Assembly (NCBI GenBank): GCA_963764685.1
Contig: CAVXTT010000008.1
Coordinates: 1 to 64,000, forward strand
Length of the DNA: 64,000 nt
From: CAVXTT01 sp963764685
GTDB lineage: Bacteria; Bacteroidota; Ignavibacteria; Ignavibacteriales; Ignavibacteriaceae
Direction: 5' to 3'
Shown here: positions 44,068-53,519 of the stretch, one piece after another
Position numbering within the stretch: position 1 is the stretch's first letter
Layout of the letters: each line of letters starts with the position of its first letter
Translations under genes and position numbers: made by a program
Notes under the pieces: model-generated
Told to the model about the DNA's origin: nothing
What the model saw: only the letters and a program-made list of their open reading frames with translations
The model's database searches: none

Positions 44068-45297
44068 ATGTCAACAGCTGAAATAAAAAAGATCCTCGGA
44101 GAATATGCGGCTTCCATACCTGCAGTGTTAATGGGACCCGATAGAACAAACTATGTTCTTGAAAACTCTGAGAAGATGAGAAATGAAGACAGGATCATTC
44201 TCAGAAGCTTTATAAATCATATTCTCACTCATATGATTGAGAATGAGTCATCAGATATTGAATTGGGCGGTCATGGTAATGAAGGTTTCATTTGGCTGCG
44301 TACACACGGAAACAAGTGCAGGGTTAAGGAATTTCCCAAGATCACTGAAGATGAAGCTGCTATTCTGATTGCAAATATGCTTAATGCCAACCAGAGGAAG
44401 TTCCTTACATTGACAAGGAATCTTGACTTTAGCTATTCATTTTTCTATGAGAAAAGAAAGACCAATGTAAGGTTCAGGGCAGATGCTTATTACGATCTCG
44501 ATCATCTTTCGCTTAATATGAGAGCGATAAATGATGTGGTAAGACCTCTTGACAGTCTTGAGTTTCATCCCAATGCCGTTAAGGCTATGAGCCATTCATA
44601 TATCAAGTTCGGACTTTCACTTGTAACAGGTATTACCGGTTCAGGTAAGTCGACAACACTTGATTCGATCATAGATGCTCACAACAAAATAGATCCTGCA
44701 CATATAATAATAATAGCATCACCTATTGAATATGTGCATATATCGGGTGTTTCCCTGATAAAGCACAGGGAAGTAGGAAGGGATGTCCTGTCCTTTAAAG
44801 ATGGTGTGATCCAATCATTAAGGCAGGATCCGGATATTATAGTAATAGGTGAAATGAGAGATCCGGATACGATTATGGCAGCCCTTGAGGTTACCGATAC
44901 CGGTCACAAAGTATTCTCTACACTGCACACCTCTTCAGCAGTTGAATCCATAGACAGAATTGTTGCAGAGTGTCATCCGAGCGAGCAGGAAAGGGTCCGT
45001 AACCGCCTGGCAGATGTACTTATTTCCGTTGTGTCCCAGAAATTAATACCGAGCGTGGACGGGAAACGTGTGATGGCCAAGGAAGTATTGATCGTAAATC
45101 CGAATGTAAAAGCTGCCATTAAGAACAATAATACAAGTGAAATTTACATGATGATAAACCAGAGCGGGCACCAGGGAATGATTACGTTGGAACAGGATTT
45201 GAAACGCTTGTATTTGCAGAAAAGAATAACTATGGAGACCGCTGTTACATACGCAAACAGTAAAACAAGAATTCAACAACTATTATCGTCGATATAA
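44068..45297 (+). CDS. pilT: PilT/PilU-type retraction ATPase
   Basis: A 409-residue secretion ATPase lacking the tetracysteine motif. Walker A is 'GITGSGKSTT' (about 190), Walker B 'DPDIIVIGEMRDPDT' and His box 'FSTLHTSSAVESIDRI', matching PilT/PilU. It should drive pilus retraction, and therefore twitching or DNA uptake. Its N-terminal 60 residues are less conserved. The stop codon is one base before the GTG of the next gene, indicating tight coupling. Confidence 0.9.
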   Translation: MSTAEIKKILGEYAASIPAVLMGPDRTNYVLENSEKMRNEDRIILRSFINHILTHMIENESSDIELGGHGNEGFIWLRTHGNKCRVKEFPKITEDEAAILIANMLNANQRKFLTLTRNLDFSYSFFYEKRKTNVRFRADAYYDLDHLSLNMRAINDVVRPLDSLEFHPNAVKAMSHSYIKFGLSLVTGITGSGKSTTLDSIIDAHNKIDPAHIIIIASPIEYVHISGVSLIKHREVGRDVLSFKDGVIQSLRQDPDIIVIGEMRDPDTIMAALEVTDTGHKVFSTLHTSSAVESIDRIVAECHPSEQERVRNRLADVLISVVSQKLIPSVDGKRVMAKEVLIVNPNVKAAIKNNNTSEIYMMINQSGHQGMITLEQDLKRLYLQKRITMETAVTYANSKTRIQQLLSSI

Positions 45298-45298
45298 A

Positions 45299-46837
45299 GT
45301 GAAAAAATTAGCGTGTATATATTGCGAAGGGAATGACATTAAACTTGCCATTCTCGGAAAGGAAAAGTCACGGATCGAAATGCTCCGGGCAGTTTCCTTT
45401 GATGTAGTCCAGCCGGTTGTAAAAGTGGATGACAAAGCCTCCAGACTGAGCCTGGACGAGGAAGAGTTTAAACTGGAAGGGCTTGATACTTCCACTGAAT
45501 CCGTTTCTTCAAAAGCCTTTGAAGCAAGTCAGGGCTTAATTAGCGCCGCTATGAGAGGTATCAATCTCTCGGATTGTAATTTTATACCGGCGCTGACAGA
45601 GCCCGCATTATATTTTCACATTGTTGAAGATGTAGTGCAGAGGGATAAGCCTGCAAAGGTTATTGAGGAAATAATAAACGACATCCAGGTCACCAAGAAT
45701 GTAACCGTGCGTAAGGAAAATCTCGGTTATGTTGAGCTGGCAGGAAAGTCTATTTTGTCCGTCTTCCTCACCGGGGAGGTATCCTGCATCAAGCTCATAA
45801 ATGATCTGGCAAAATACAACGGCAAGAGATACTACAAAATACCGGCTGTTAAAAGCGCGGAGATCTCTTTAGCATATTATGTTGCCAAGCGGAAGAAATT
45901 TTTTCCTGACGATCATTCCCTGATCGTCTATATCGGGAAAGAATACAGTAAGCTCATATTCCTTCACGGAAGGAAAATTCAACATATCGGGTCGACAATA
46001 GACATCGGCACTGCAAATCTTCATACATATGATGTCTATTTCTCCAAAATACTGCTTGAGATGGAAAACGGAGGAATCTCATCGCTTGATAATATTGTTG
46101 TATGCGGTGAAGACGATTCCGAGAACCTGATCCTTTCATTCTATGGTACATTCCCGGAATCGAATGTATCGAGACTCGAATTTGATGATATTGATAGTTC
46201 AAATGTCGATACAAAAACCGCAGAAATGATGTCTTCTTTCAGCGTTCCCATTGCGGTAGCTACGGACTATTTCGATGAGCAGGAAAACCTACATACCGGT
46301 ATCAATTTGCTCCCAAGATATGTCAAGGAGGATCAGAAGGTATTTCAGTTTGCCTGGCACGGATATGTTCTTCTGCCGCTGCTGTTCGGATCCGCTTTAC
46401 TGGTTACAACTATGATTATGAATAACGAGAAGCAAATTTCGAAGTTAAATAACGAGATAGCAGAAAAAACGGTGCTTCTTCGTCAGAATCAGGAAATCCT
46501 TGGAAATATTACCCAGCTGGAATCAAAGATCAGCGGTTTTGGACAGACGCAGGCAATACTTGATTCTGCCTCCTCGGGGACAGGTGTTTATACGAAAATT
46601 CTTCAGCAGGTCTCTGATTTCTTTGCAGGACGAAAGAATATCTGGATAACAAAAATGGGTACCGATGCATCGCAAAAAGTAGTAGTTGAGGGGTATGCGC
46701 TTAATAAATATGTGCTTACTGATTTTGCCTATTCAATAGAGAACGCTCAATTAAAGAGCGTTACGCAGGATGTATTAAGAGAAAAAAATGTATATAAATT
46801 CCTTCTTAATTTCAGTATAGACTCGTTTAAAAAATGA
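45299..46837 (+). CDS. PilM-PilN-like fusion protein
   Basis: The GTG-initiated, 512-residue protein has an actin-like PilM/GspL-type domain over residues 1-340 ('KKLACIYCEGNDIKLAILG'), then a membrane segment (about 358-378, 'YVLLPLLFGSALLVTT'), a coiled-coil and a PilN-like periplasmic ferredoxin-fold domain ('KNIWITKMGTDASQKVVVEG'). In most pili PilM and PilN are separate proteins, with the PilN tail binding PilM, so a fusion keeps the two linked. It overlaps the next gene by 4 bases. Confidence 0.78.
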   Translation: MKKLACIYCEGNDIKLAILGKEKSRIEMLRAVSFDVVQPVVKVDDKASRLSLDEEEFKLEGLDTSTESVSSKAFEASQGLISAAMRGINLSDCNFIPALTEPALYFHIVEDVVQRDKPAKVIEEIINDIQVTKNVTVRKENLGYVELAGKSILSVFLTGEVSCIKLINDLAKYNGKRYYKIPAVKSAEISLAYYVAKRKKFFPDDHSLIVYIGKEYSKLIFLHGRKIQHIGSTIDIGTANLHTYDVYFSKILLEMENGGISSLDNIVVCGEDDSENLILSFYGTFPESNVSRLEFDDIDSSNVDTKTAEMMSSFSVPIAVATDYFDEQENLHTGINLLPRYVKEDQKVFQFAWHGYVLLPLLFGSALLVTTMIMNNEKQISKLNNEIAEKTVLLRQNQEILGNITQLESKISGFGQTQAILDSASSGTGVYTKILQQVSDFFAGRKNIWITKMGTDASQKVVVEGYALNKYVLTDFAYSIENAQLKSVTQDVLREKNVYKFLLNFSIDSFKK

Positions 46838-47730
46838 ATAGAAAAATAATAAACACAATCGCTCTTGTCGTTTTACTGCTAATAATAGTTCTGGCAGGCG
46901 GCATTTACATCTTTGTTATACAAAGAGGTAAATTGGTAGAAAAGAATAAGAAGCTGACAGAGTTGAATACACAGGATCTTAATACTTCCAAGCTTATGAC
47001 GCAGTATGAAGATCTGCTTAAGAAATCCGCAGCGCTTGATTCTATTCTTGCCAACAGGAAGTTCAATATTCCTTATAAGCTTTCATCCATAAAGTTCTTC
47101 AACTTTGTTAATGATGTGAGCAGGAACTTCAGACCTGAAACTCAGGTGAATATTGAATTTGTGGATCAGAAACCGGATAAAGAGTTTTTCTTTTATCAGT
47201 ATAAGTTATCCGGAAACGGAGATTATAATGATGTACAGAGGCTGATCTATTCTATCGAGCAGTCGAAAGAACTAAAGAAGATCAACTCAACGGTTCTGAG
47301 CAATTATGTCATCACTGATAAAGAAGGTCTTCCCCGCTTTAATGTAAATTTTACAGTACTGGCCGGAATCTACTTTGCAAATGATGACAGGTTTGCGACT
47401 GCAGAATTAGTTGAAAATGATCTCAGCACGAGACCTCTCTATGATATCTTTTATCCTCTTATCAGAAATGAAATACCTCCGAATATTGACGGACTTCTTG
47501 ATGTACAGGGAGCAAAACTTCTGGCTATCATCCCGGAGGGTGCTTTTATTGCTGATACAAGAGGCAATACATTCCTGCTCTGGGAAGGAGAGGAAGTTTA
47601 CCTGGGTTATCTGACTAAAATACACTATGAGCAGAATGAAGTTGACTTTATACTTAACAAGGGCGGAATCATTGAACATTTAACGCTGCAACTTGAAAAA
47701 GAAACTAAAGATGAAAAAACAAAAAAGTGA
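46834..47730 (+). CDS. PilO-like protein with PilP-like C-terminal domain
   Basis: A 298-residue protein with one membrane segment (about 10-32), a coiled-coil (about 34-75) and a PilO-like periplasmic domain (about 80-190). The last 90 residues look like a PilP/GspC-type beta domain ('AIIPEGAFIADTRGNTFLLW', 'EEVYLGYLTKIHYEQNEVDF'), which in Pseudomonas is a separate lipoprotein that contacts the secretin. Together with the PilM-PilN fusion it would form the alignment complex. The assignment of the C-terminal domain is by pattern only. Confidence 0.72.
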   Translation: MNRKIINTIALVVLLLIIVLAGGIYIFVIQRGKLVEKNKKLTELNTQDLNTSKLMTQYEDLLKKSAALDSILANRKFNIPYKLSSIKFFNFVNDVSRNFRPETQVNIEFVDQKPDKEFFFYQYKLSGNGDYNDVQRLIYSIEQSKELKKINSTVLSNYVITDKEGLPRFNVNFTVLAGIYFANDDRFATAELVENDLSTRPLYDIFYPLIRNEIPPNIDGLLDVQGAKLLAIIPEGAFIADTRGNTFLLWEGEEVYLGYLTKIHYEQNEVDFILNKGGIIEHLTLQLEKETKDEKTKK

Positions 47731-47737
47731 GTTTACT

Positions 47738-48955
47738 ATGAAAAATATATACATCCTCGCTGTACTTGTTATCTTTCTATCGGTGCAGATATCTGCACAG
47801 AAGGAAATGGAAAGACAACTCAGAGGCTATACCAATCCTGAAGAAATGGTAACTCTTGCTGCTGCACTACCATTCAATCAGGCAGTGGAACTCATTAATA
47901 AGGTGAGTGAAAAGACCACTGGAAAGAAGGTTGTTTCCTCAGTAGAATCCGCTGAGCCGATCGGCATTGAACTGGTCAATGTTCACTATGATAAAGCAAT
48001 GCGGATCATTACACAGATGAAAGGCTATCAACTGGATGAGAGAAATGATCTTATTATAATTAAAGGGCAGGAAGCGGTTGTTGAAAAAGAAGCTAATACA
48101 TACGCTTCAGTGGATTCAAGAGAAATAAAGATCTCTGCTGTTTTCTTTGAAATGGATGTTGCCGAAGCCCGTCAAAGAGGTATCGACTGGCAGGCTATGT
48201 TTTCAAAGAATGAAGTTAGCCTGGGTGCAATGTTAGGGCAGGAAGAAACTGAAAATTCAGAGAAGCAGGTACAGCCGCCAACATTTGAATTCGGCGGTAC
48301 AGGCACAAACTTCCCTGTAGGCAGCTGGACAGGTAACGTAAGAGCAATGTTCAAGTTCTTCGATGACGAAGGTCTCGGCGAACTGATCTCCAGTCCTAAT
48401 ATCACTGTACGGGACAGGCAGAAAGGCAGGATCCAGGTAGGTGCTGATTTCTCTGTAAAGCAGCGTGACATAGCCGGAAACATTATTGAAGAATTCTTCC
48501 CGACCGGTACAATTATAGAGGTTACACCCTATATCTATAATGAGGACGGCATCGATTACATCCTCCTCGATCTTACAGTTGAAAGGAGCTCATTCCTGCA
48601 GCAGGAACTCACAACTGAAATAAGAAAAACAACATCTGCTACACAGGTATTGATGCTTAATGGTGAGGAGACTGTAATAGGCGGCTTATTTATGAATGAA
48701 GACAAACAGATAAGAACAGGAATTCCATTCCTGAAAGATCTTCCCTGGTGGTTTTTCGGTATAAGATATATTGCAGGATCTGAAACAACTGTAACTACAA
48801 AGAAGGAACTTGTCATTCTGATCAAAACAGAACTTGTTCCCTCGCTCAGAGACAGACTTACAAGCAGAGTTGAAAATCCACTTAAAACTGAAAGAATGAA
48901 ACAGAGTGACCGGATAAAAGTATATCAATTTGAAAATAAAATGAATGAGAAATAA
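47738..48955 (+). CDS. pilQ: PilQ/GspD-family outer-membrane secretin (short)
   Basis: I start at the ATG at 47738, which gives a proper signal peptide ending 'VQISAQ' and avoids overlapping the previous gene; an upstream ATG at 47711 is possible. The protein has a short N-domain (about 60-120), a secretin N1-like segment, and the secretin core with 'ISSPNITVRDRQKGRIQVG', 'VIGGLF' and 'IPFLKDLPWWFFGIRY'. At about 405 residues it is shorter than PilQ of Proteobacteria and lacks AMIN domains. It should form the outer-membrane pore for the pilus. Confidence 0.85.
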   Translation: MKNIYILAVLVIFLSVQISAQKEMERQLRGYTNPEEMVTLAAALPFNQAVELINKVSEKTTGKKVVSSVESAEPIGIELVNVHYDKAMRIITQMKGYQLDERNDLIIIKGQEAVVEKEANTYASVDSREIKISAVFFEMDVAEARQRGIDWQAMFSKNEVSLGAMLGQEETENSEKQVQPPTFEFGGTGTNFPVGSWTGNVRAMFKFFDDEGLGELISSPNITVRDRQKGRIQVGADFSVKQRDIAGNIIEEFFPTGTIIEVTPYIYNEDGIDYILLDLTVERSSFLQQELTTEIRKTTSATQVLMLNGEETVIGGLFMNEDKQIRTGIPFLKDLPWWFFGIRYIAGSETTVTTKKELVILIKTELVPSLRDRLTSRVENPLKTERMKQSDRIKVYQFENKMNEK

Positions 48956-48958
48956 AGA

Positions 48959-49324
48959 ATGGAATCCATCTTAATAATAGATGATGACATTCAGGTTGGA
49001 ACGGTACTGCAGGAAGAGCTTGTTGAAGTAGGATATGAAGTTGAATACATAAGCAGCGGTCAGCAGGCTCTTGAATATATTGCAAACCAGAAGGTGGATG
49101 TAATCCTTCTCGATCTTGTTATGCCCGAGAAGGATGGGTTTGCGGTACTAAAAGAACTACAAGACAATAAATCACCCTCGAGAGTTATAGTATTAACTGC
49201 TTATGCCGATGTAAAAAGTGCAATTGAATCGGCCAAACTAGGGGCAAAGGATTTTATCAGCAAACCTTATGATTTTGATGAACTCTTAATATCAATAAGG
49301 AAAGTAATTCAACGGGACTCGTAA
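48959..49324 (+). CDS. Single-domain response regulator
   Basis: A 121-residue stand-alone receiver: acidic pocket 'IIDDDIQ' at the N-terminus, phospho-acceptor Asp in 'VDVILLDLVMPEKDGF' (about 55) and the conserved Lys in 'FISKPYDF' near 104. No output domain is present, so it acts by protein interaction, like CheY or PilG. It begins three bases after the secretin gene stop and is followed three bases later by a hybrid kinase gene, its probable partner. Confidence 0.92.
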   Translation: MESILIIDDDIQVGTVLQEELVEVGYEVEYISSGQQALEYIANQKVDVILLDLVMPEKDGFAVLKELQDNKSPSRVIVLTAYADVKSAIESAKLGAKDFISKPYDFDELLISIRKVIQRDS

Positions 49325-49327
49325 TTT

Positions 49328-51853
49328 ATGAAAATCAGTTACAGGATCCTGTTGATCAATTTTGCTATTGTGGTCCTGATTTTAAGCAGCTCGGCATTTG
49401 CCTTTTATTCAATAATGTATGAGGTACTCACCTCACGACAATCACAATATCTTCTCAATTCCGCAAATAATCTTGTTTATACATTACGTGATATTCAGCA
49501 GGGATGGCTGGATGACGTCCAATTTTTAAAGAATCAGTCAAATAATAAAAAATTTCCGGAATATCCTCGTCTTAATCCTCAGAATATAGATTTCATTCTT
49601 AAAGAAACAGAAAACAGGAAGTTAATTTCATTACTCGACAATGATTATCTCTTGAAAATCCCGTCAGGCAATTTTTCAATTCAAGAGTTTATTGCGGGGA
49701 ATCCGCTCGCCCTGACAACTGTATACAAAGATAATTCCGGAACAACGTATTACTTCGGCAAAATCATTTCGGAAGAGTTTCTGAATATGATCTCACAGAG
49801 AATAAATGCAGAAGTAGCTGTGATATCGAATGGAGTTCCCGAAGAATTTTCTAATAAACTGAGCAATCAAAAACATCTGGCAGTTCTTCTTGATGCCGGG
49901 AAAGCTTTGAAGAATAAAGAAAATTACAAAATTTATTCTGACTCAAAGACTTCTGCTGATTTTATTGCTGCCGTTTACCGTGCTAAAGAACTAAGTCTTT
50001 CAGGTAACGGTCTCCAGTTCCTGGTCTTTGATTCAATAACCGAAGTTGCCGCACTACGGTCAAGTATTCAGGATATAATTATTATTATAGGTTCCGCTGG
50101 AGTTATACTATCGCTTATTCTGACTTTCCTCTTTACAGGCAAGCTCCGCAAGGAAATCAAATTGGTGAGTGCTGCAACAAAAATATCCAAGGATGGAAGA
50201 TTTATTACCAAAATAAATCTGAAAGGGAAGGATGAGCTGAGCCAGCTGGCATCCTCTTTCAACGAAATGATAGATGAGCTTGAGAAGCACCAGAATGCGA
50301 GGAATGAATATTCAGAATTCCTTACGCTTCTGAACCAGAATCCATCCTTCTCGGAAATTTCTGATGCAGCATTAAAAAAGATAATTAAAAGCTGCGGTTT
50401 TACTGCAGGTGCACTTTATTCAGTTTTTAATGAAGAGGTTTCGCTGACAAGCTCCTTCGGAATAAAGGCGGGTATATCTGTCAGGGAAAACAATGATCTC
50501 TTTTATACTGTTGCCAGGAATAAAGAGCCATTAGAATTTAACTTTAACACCGATTCACCCGTTGTATCATCAGGGACATATGATATTTCTATCAAATATC
50601 TGCTTATTCAGCCGGTCGTATATAACAATAAGGTAATTGCAATACTGGAGCTTGCCGGTCTTGAACCCCCTGTTACTGAGGCTAAGGAATATCTTTCTAA
50701 TATCCACGATCAGTTAGCTATCGGACTCACGAATGCAGGAGCGCTGGTACAGCTCGAAAACCTGGTATCCGAACTTAAACAGCTTAATGAAGATTACCAG
50801 AAGCAGAATATGCATATCAGGCAACAGAATGAAACCCTGACCGAACTTCACGAAAAGCTTAAGGAGAAAGCAGAGGAACTGGAAATACAAAAAGAAAAGG
50901 CAGAGGAGTCCACTAAGCTTAAATCTCAGTTCCTTGCTGGAGTTTCACACGAGCTGAGGACACCAATGAATTCTATTCTTGGACTCACCGAGCTGATTGT
51001 AAACGATTCAGGCATAGAAAGGAAACACAGGGAAAGACTTCAGGTAGTTCTGAAAAACGGGAACCGTCTGATGAGTCTCATTAACGAGATTCTTGACCTT
51101 TCAAAAATAGAAGCCGGCAAAATGTATCTGAACCAGGGAAACGTTGTTGTTGAGGAAATTATTTCGGCTGCTGAATCAGCTGTCGGTCCCATTGCAGCAA
51201 GGAAGAGTCTTAAACTTATAATTGAGAGAAACTGCGACACTAATATCATAATTACTTCCGACCGGGAGAAAATAGTTCAGGTAATCATTAACCTCCTGGA
51301 CAATGCTGTGAAGTTTACCGAGAAGGGATCCGTTACATTTAAAATATCTTTAGAGGATCAGCTGTTGAAATTTAAAGTAACGGATACGGGGATAGGGATT
51401 GCAGAACAAGATCTTGAAGTTATTTTCAACGAGTTCAGGCAGCTGGATGGGTCTAATGCAAGGAAATACAGCGGGACAGGGCTCGGACTCGCTATATGTA
51501 AAAAACTTGCCGACATTTTAAAGGGATACATTTCTGTCGAGAGTGAACCTGGTAAAGGATCTTCATTTACTTTCGCCGTTCCGGTTACTGTTTCAACCGC
51601 AGAGAATACATTTAGCTCTGAAACTATTGTGATCTCTTCCGAAGAGATTAAGAAAAAGGTGCTTGTTATTGATCACGATCCTGATATGAGGTATACGATC
51701 GGTCAGTATCTCGTATCCCGAAACTATGAAGTTCTGTTTGCTGAGAATCAGGATGAAGCCCTGTATAAAATTAAAAAAACTAAACCTTTTGCAGTCACTC
51801 TGAATATAAATTTCCCCGGCAACGGGTCCTGGAACCTCCTGATCGGATATTAA
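49328..51853 (+). CDS. Hybrid sensor histidine kinase, main part (frameshifted gene)
   Basis: Domains in order: membrane segment (about 5-27), extracytoplasmic sensor (about 30-240), second membrane segment (about 240-265), HAMP (about 265-320), GAF-like region (about 335-470), coiled-coil, HisKA with H box 'FLAGVSHELRTPMNSI', HATPase ('NLLDNAVKFTEKG', 'DTGIGI', 'GTGLGL'), and the start of a receiver with Asn in place of the phospho-Asp ('LNINFPGNGSW'). Translation then stops. Removing one G at about 51844 joins it to the 51882 part and gives about 1170 residues. Confidence 0.85.
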   Translation: MKISYRILLINFAIVVLILSSSAFAFYSIMYEVLTSRQSQYLLNSANNLVYTLRDIQQGWLDDVQFLKNQSNNKKFPEYPRLNPQNIDFILKETENRKLISLLDNDYLLKIPSGNFSIQEFIAGNPLALTTVYKDNSGTTYYFGKIISEEFLNMISQRINAEVAVISNGVPEEFSNKLSNQKHLAVLLDAGKALKNKENYKIYSDSKTSADFIAAVYRAKELSLSGNGLQFLVFDSITEVAALRSSIQDIIIIIGSAGVILSLILTFLFTGKLRKEIKLVSAATKISKDGRFITKINLKGKDELSQLASSFNEMIDELEKHQNARNEYSEFLTLLNQNPSFSEISDAALKKIIKSCGFTAGALYSVFNEEVSLTSSFGIKAGISVRENNDLFYTVARNKEPLEFNFNTDSPVVSSGTYDISIKYLLIQPVVYNNKVIAILELAGLEPPVTEAKEYLSNIHDQLAIGLTNAGALVQLENLVSELKQLNEDYQKQNMHIRQQNETLTELHEKLKEKAEELEIQKEKAEESTKLKSQFLAGVSHELRTPMNSILGLTELIVNDSGIERKHRERLQVVLKNGNRLMSLINEILDLSKIEAGKMYLNQGNVVVEEIISAAESAVGPIAARKSLKLIIERNCDTNIIITSDREKIVQVIINLLDNAVKFTEKGSVTFKISLEDQLLKFKVTDTGIGIAEQDLEVIFNEFRQLDGSNARKYSGTGLGLAICKKLADILKGYISVESEPGKGSSFTFAVPVTVSTAENTFSSETIVISSEEIKKKVLVIDHDPDMRYTIGQYLVSRNYEVLFAENQDEALYKIKKTKPFAVTLNINFPGNGSWNLLIGY

Positions 51854-51881
51854 AAAAGATCCCGAAACTGCCGGAGTTCTT

Positions 51882-52838
51882 GTGATCCCTCTTTCGATCA
51901 ATAACTCATTAAACCTTGGCTACGGACTGGGTGCTTTCGATTACCTTATCAAGCCGGTCGGCACCGCAAAGTTGAAAAGCTTTGTTGCTGATTTTGAAAC
52001 CCTGACAAAAAGATCAATCGAAAGAATTCTGTATATCGACAATGCGGAAGTACCGGCTTTTGATCTTCCGGTTTTAGCTCCGCTTGAAATTGAAGTATTA
52101 AGGAACCCGGAGAACGCTATTGAACAGATCCTTCACTTCCATCCCGATCTCATAATAGCCGGCATTTTTATGCCCGAGCTTGATGGAATATCTCTCGTTC
52201 ATATACTTAAGAGCGGAAAAGATACAAGGAACATTCCTGTTGTACTGTCAATCCCTGATAAATTCTCTGATAAGGAAAAAGAAAACCTGAGTGTAATCAT
52301 TGACAAACTAATGACCAGTACAAGGGCTCATCCCCTTGATCTGCTGAAGATAATAAGAGACCGGATTGAAATTCACGAAACACAAATTAAAGAAGTAAAC
52401 AGTAGTAAAGGTGATTCTGAGGGTACTTCTGAAACGTCTCTTTTGTCGGAAGATGACTATATTGGTGAGGTAATGATCGTGGATGATGATCCAGATACTC
52501 TTTTCACATTAAATGAAATCGTTAAAACCTGCAAATGTAAAACGGTCATTGCTAAAAGCGGCAAGGAATGCCTTCAGATTCTTGACTATAATACTCCCGG
52601 GTTAATACTTCTTGATATAATGATGCCGGAGATGGATGGATTTCAAACCCTTAAACAGATAAAAAAGAAAAAGAAATCACGCAGCATCCCAGTATTTGCA
52701 GTTACTGCCAGGGCAATGGCTGAGGATAAAGAAATTATTCTGAAGTATGGCTTTGATGACTATATTTCTAAACCTGTAAACTCAGGTGTGATAGCTTTTA
52801 AGATAGAAAAATTGTTCTCAAAAATAAAAATAACATAA
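51882..52838 (+). CDS. Receiver-domain C-terminal part of the hybrid kinase (frameshifted gene)
   Basis: This 318-residue stretch continues the first receiver ('GAFDYLIKPVG' carries its Lys), followed by a second receiver-like domain in which the phospho-Asp position is Gly ('LIIAGIFMPELDG'), and a third, intact receiver ('VMIVDDDPDT', 'LILLDIMMPEMDGF', 'YISKPVN'). A GTG at 51882 could permit separate translation, but the open frame extends upstream as 'DIKKDPETAGVL', which matches the truncated kinase end. Probably one protein with three receivers, only the last phosphorylatable. Confidence 0.8.
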   Translation: MIPLSINNSLNLGYGLGAFDYLIKPVGTAKLKSFVADFETLTKRSIERILYIDNAEVPAFDLPVLAPLEIEVLRNPENAIEQILHFHPDLIIAGIFMPELDGISLVHILKSGKDTRNIPVVLSIPDKFSDKEKENLSVIIDKLMTSTRAHPLDLLKIIRDRIEIHETQIKEVNSSKGDSEGTSETSLLSEDDYIGEVMIVDDDPDTLFTLNEIVKTCKCKTVIAKSGKECLQILDYNTPGLILLDIMMPEMDGFQTLKQIKKKKKSRSIPVFAVTARAMAEDKEIILKYGFDDYISKPVNSGVIAFKIEKLFSKIKIT

Positions 52839-53519
52839 ATGAAAAAACTGCTTATAGTAGATGATGTTCCCGAAAATGTTTTTATGCTTCAGGATATGCT
52901 CGAACAGCAGAACTACAGCATAATAACCGCTTATGATGGTAAATCAGGACTTGAAAAAGCACTCAATGAATCTCCTGACCTGATCCTGCTTGATATTGTT
53001 ATGCCTGAATATTCCGGTATCCAGGTATGCCTGGCACTTTCCGAACATCCTGAAGCTAAAAAAATTCCTGTTATCCTTGTTACCGGTAAATCGGATGAGG
53101 ATGGTATAATCGACGGGCTTAATGCCGGTGCCCTTGATTTTTTAAGAAAGCCATTCAACAGAATTGAACTGCTTGCACGGGTAACCTCTGCTCTTAAGCT
53201 CGCAGAAGCACATTATAAAATAGCTGAGGCTGAACAAAAAAACACTTTCGCCGCTACTGTTGTAACTGCTAATCATAAGATAAAACAGCCGCTGACTTTA
53301 ATAAGTCTGTCAAGTGCTGCAATTAAAAGAGAACTGAATAAAGATGATGTAACTAAAGAGGCTGTCCTGAAAAGACTCGAATATATCGATGCAGCGGTTA
53401 AAGAAATTACGGGAGTACTCAACCAGCTGAATGCTATGAAGAAACCTGTTTTTGCGGATTACAATCAACATACAAAAATGATTGACGTTGATAAGCCCGA
53501 GGAAATTAAATCAGATTAG
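52839..53519 (+). CDS. Response regulator with C-terminal DHp-like helical domain
   Basis: A 226-residue protein: an intact receiver (about 1-122; 'LLIVDDVPE', 'DLILLDIVMPEYSG', 'FLRKPFN') plus a helical region containing 'TANHKIKQPLTLISL', which resembles the histidine-containing H box of kinases without any following ATPase domain. It might serve as a phosphotransfer domain or a dimerisation helix. It begins right after the stop of the hybrid kinase gene and ends overlapping the convergent kinase gene by 9 bases. Confidence 0.82.
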   Translation: MKKLLIVDDVPENVFMLQDMLEQQNYSIITAYDGKSGLEKALNESPDLILLDIVMPEYSGIQVCLALSEHPEAKKIPVILVTGKSDEDGIIDGLNAGALDFLRKPFNRIELLARVTSALKLAEAHYKIAEAEQKNTFAATVVTANHKIKQPLTLISLSSAAIKRELNKDDVTKEAVLKRLEYIDAAVKEITGVLNQLNAMKKPVFADYNQHTKMIDVDKPEEIKSD

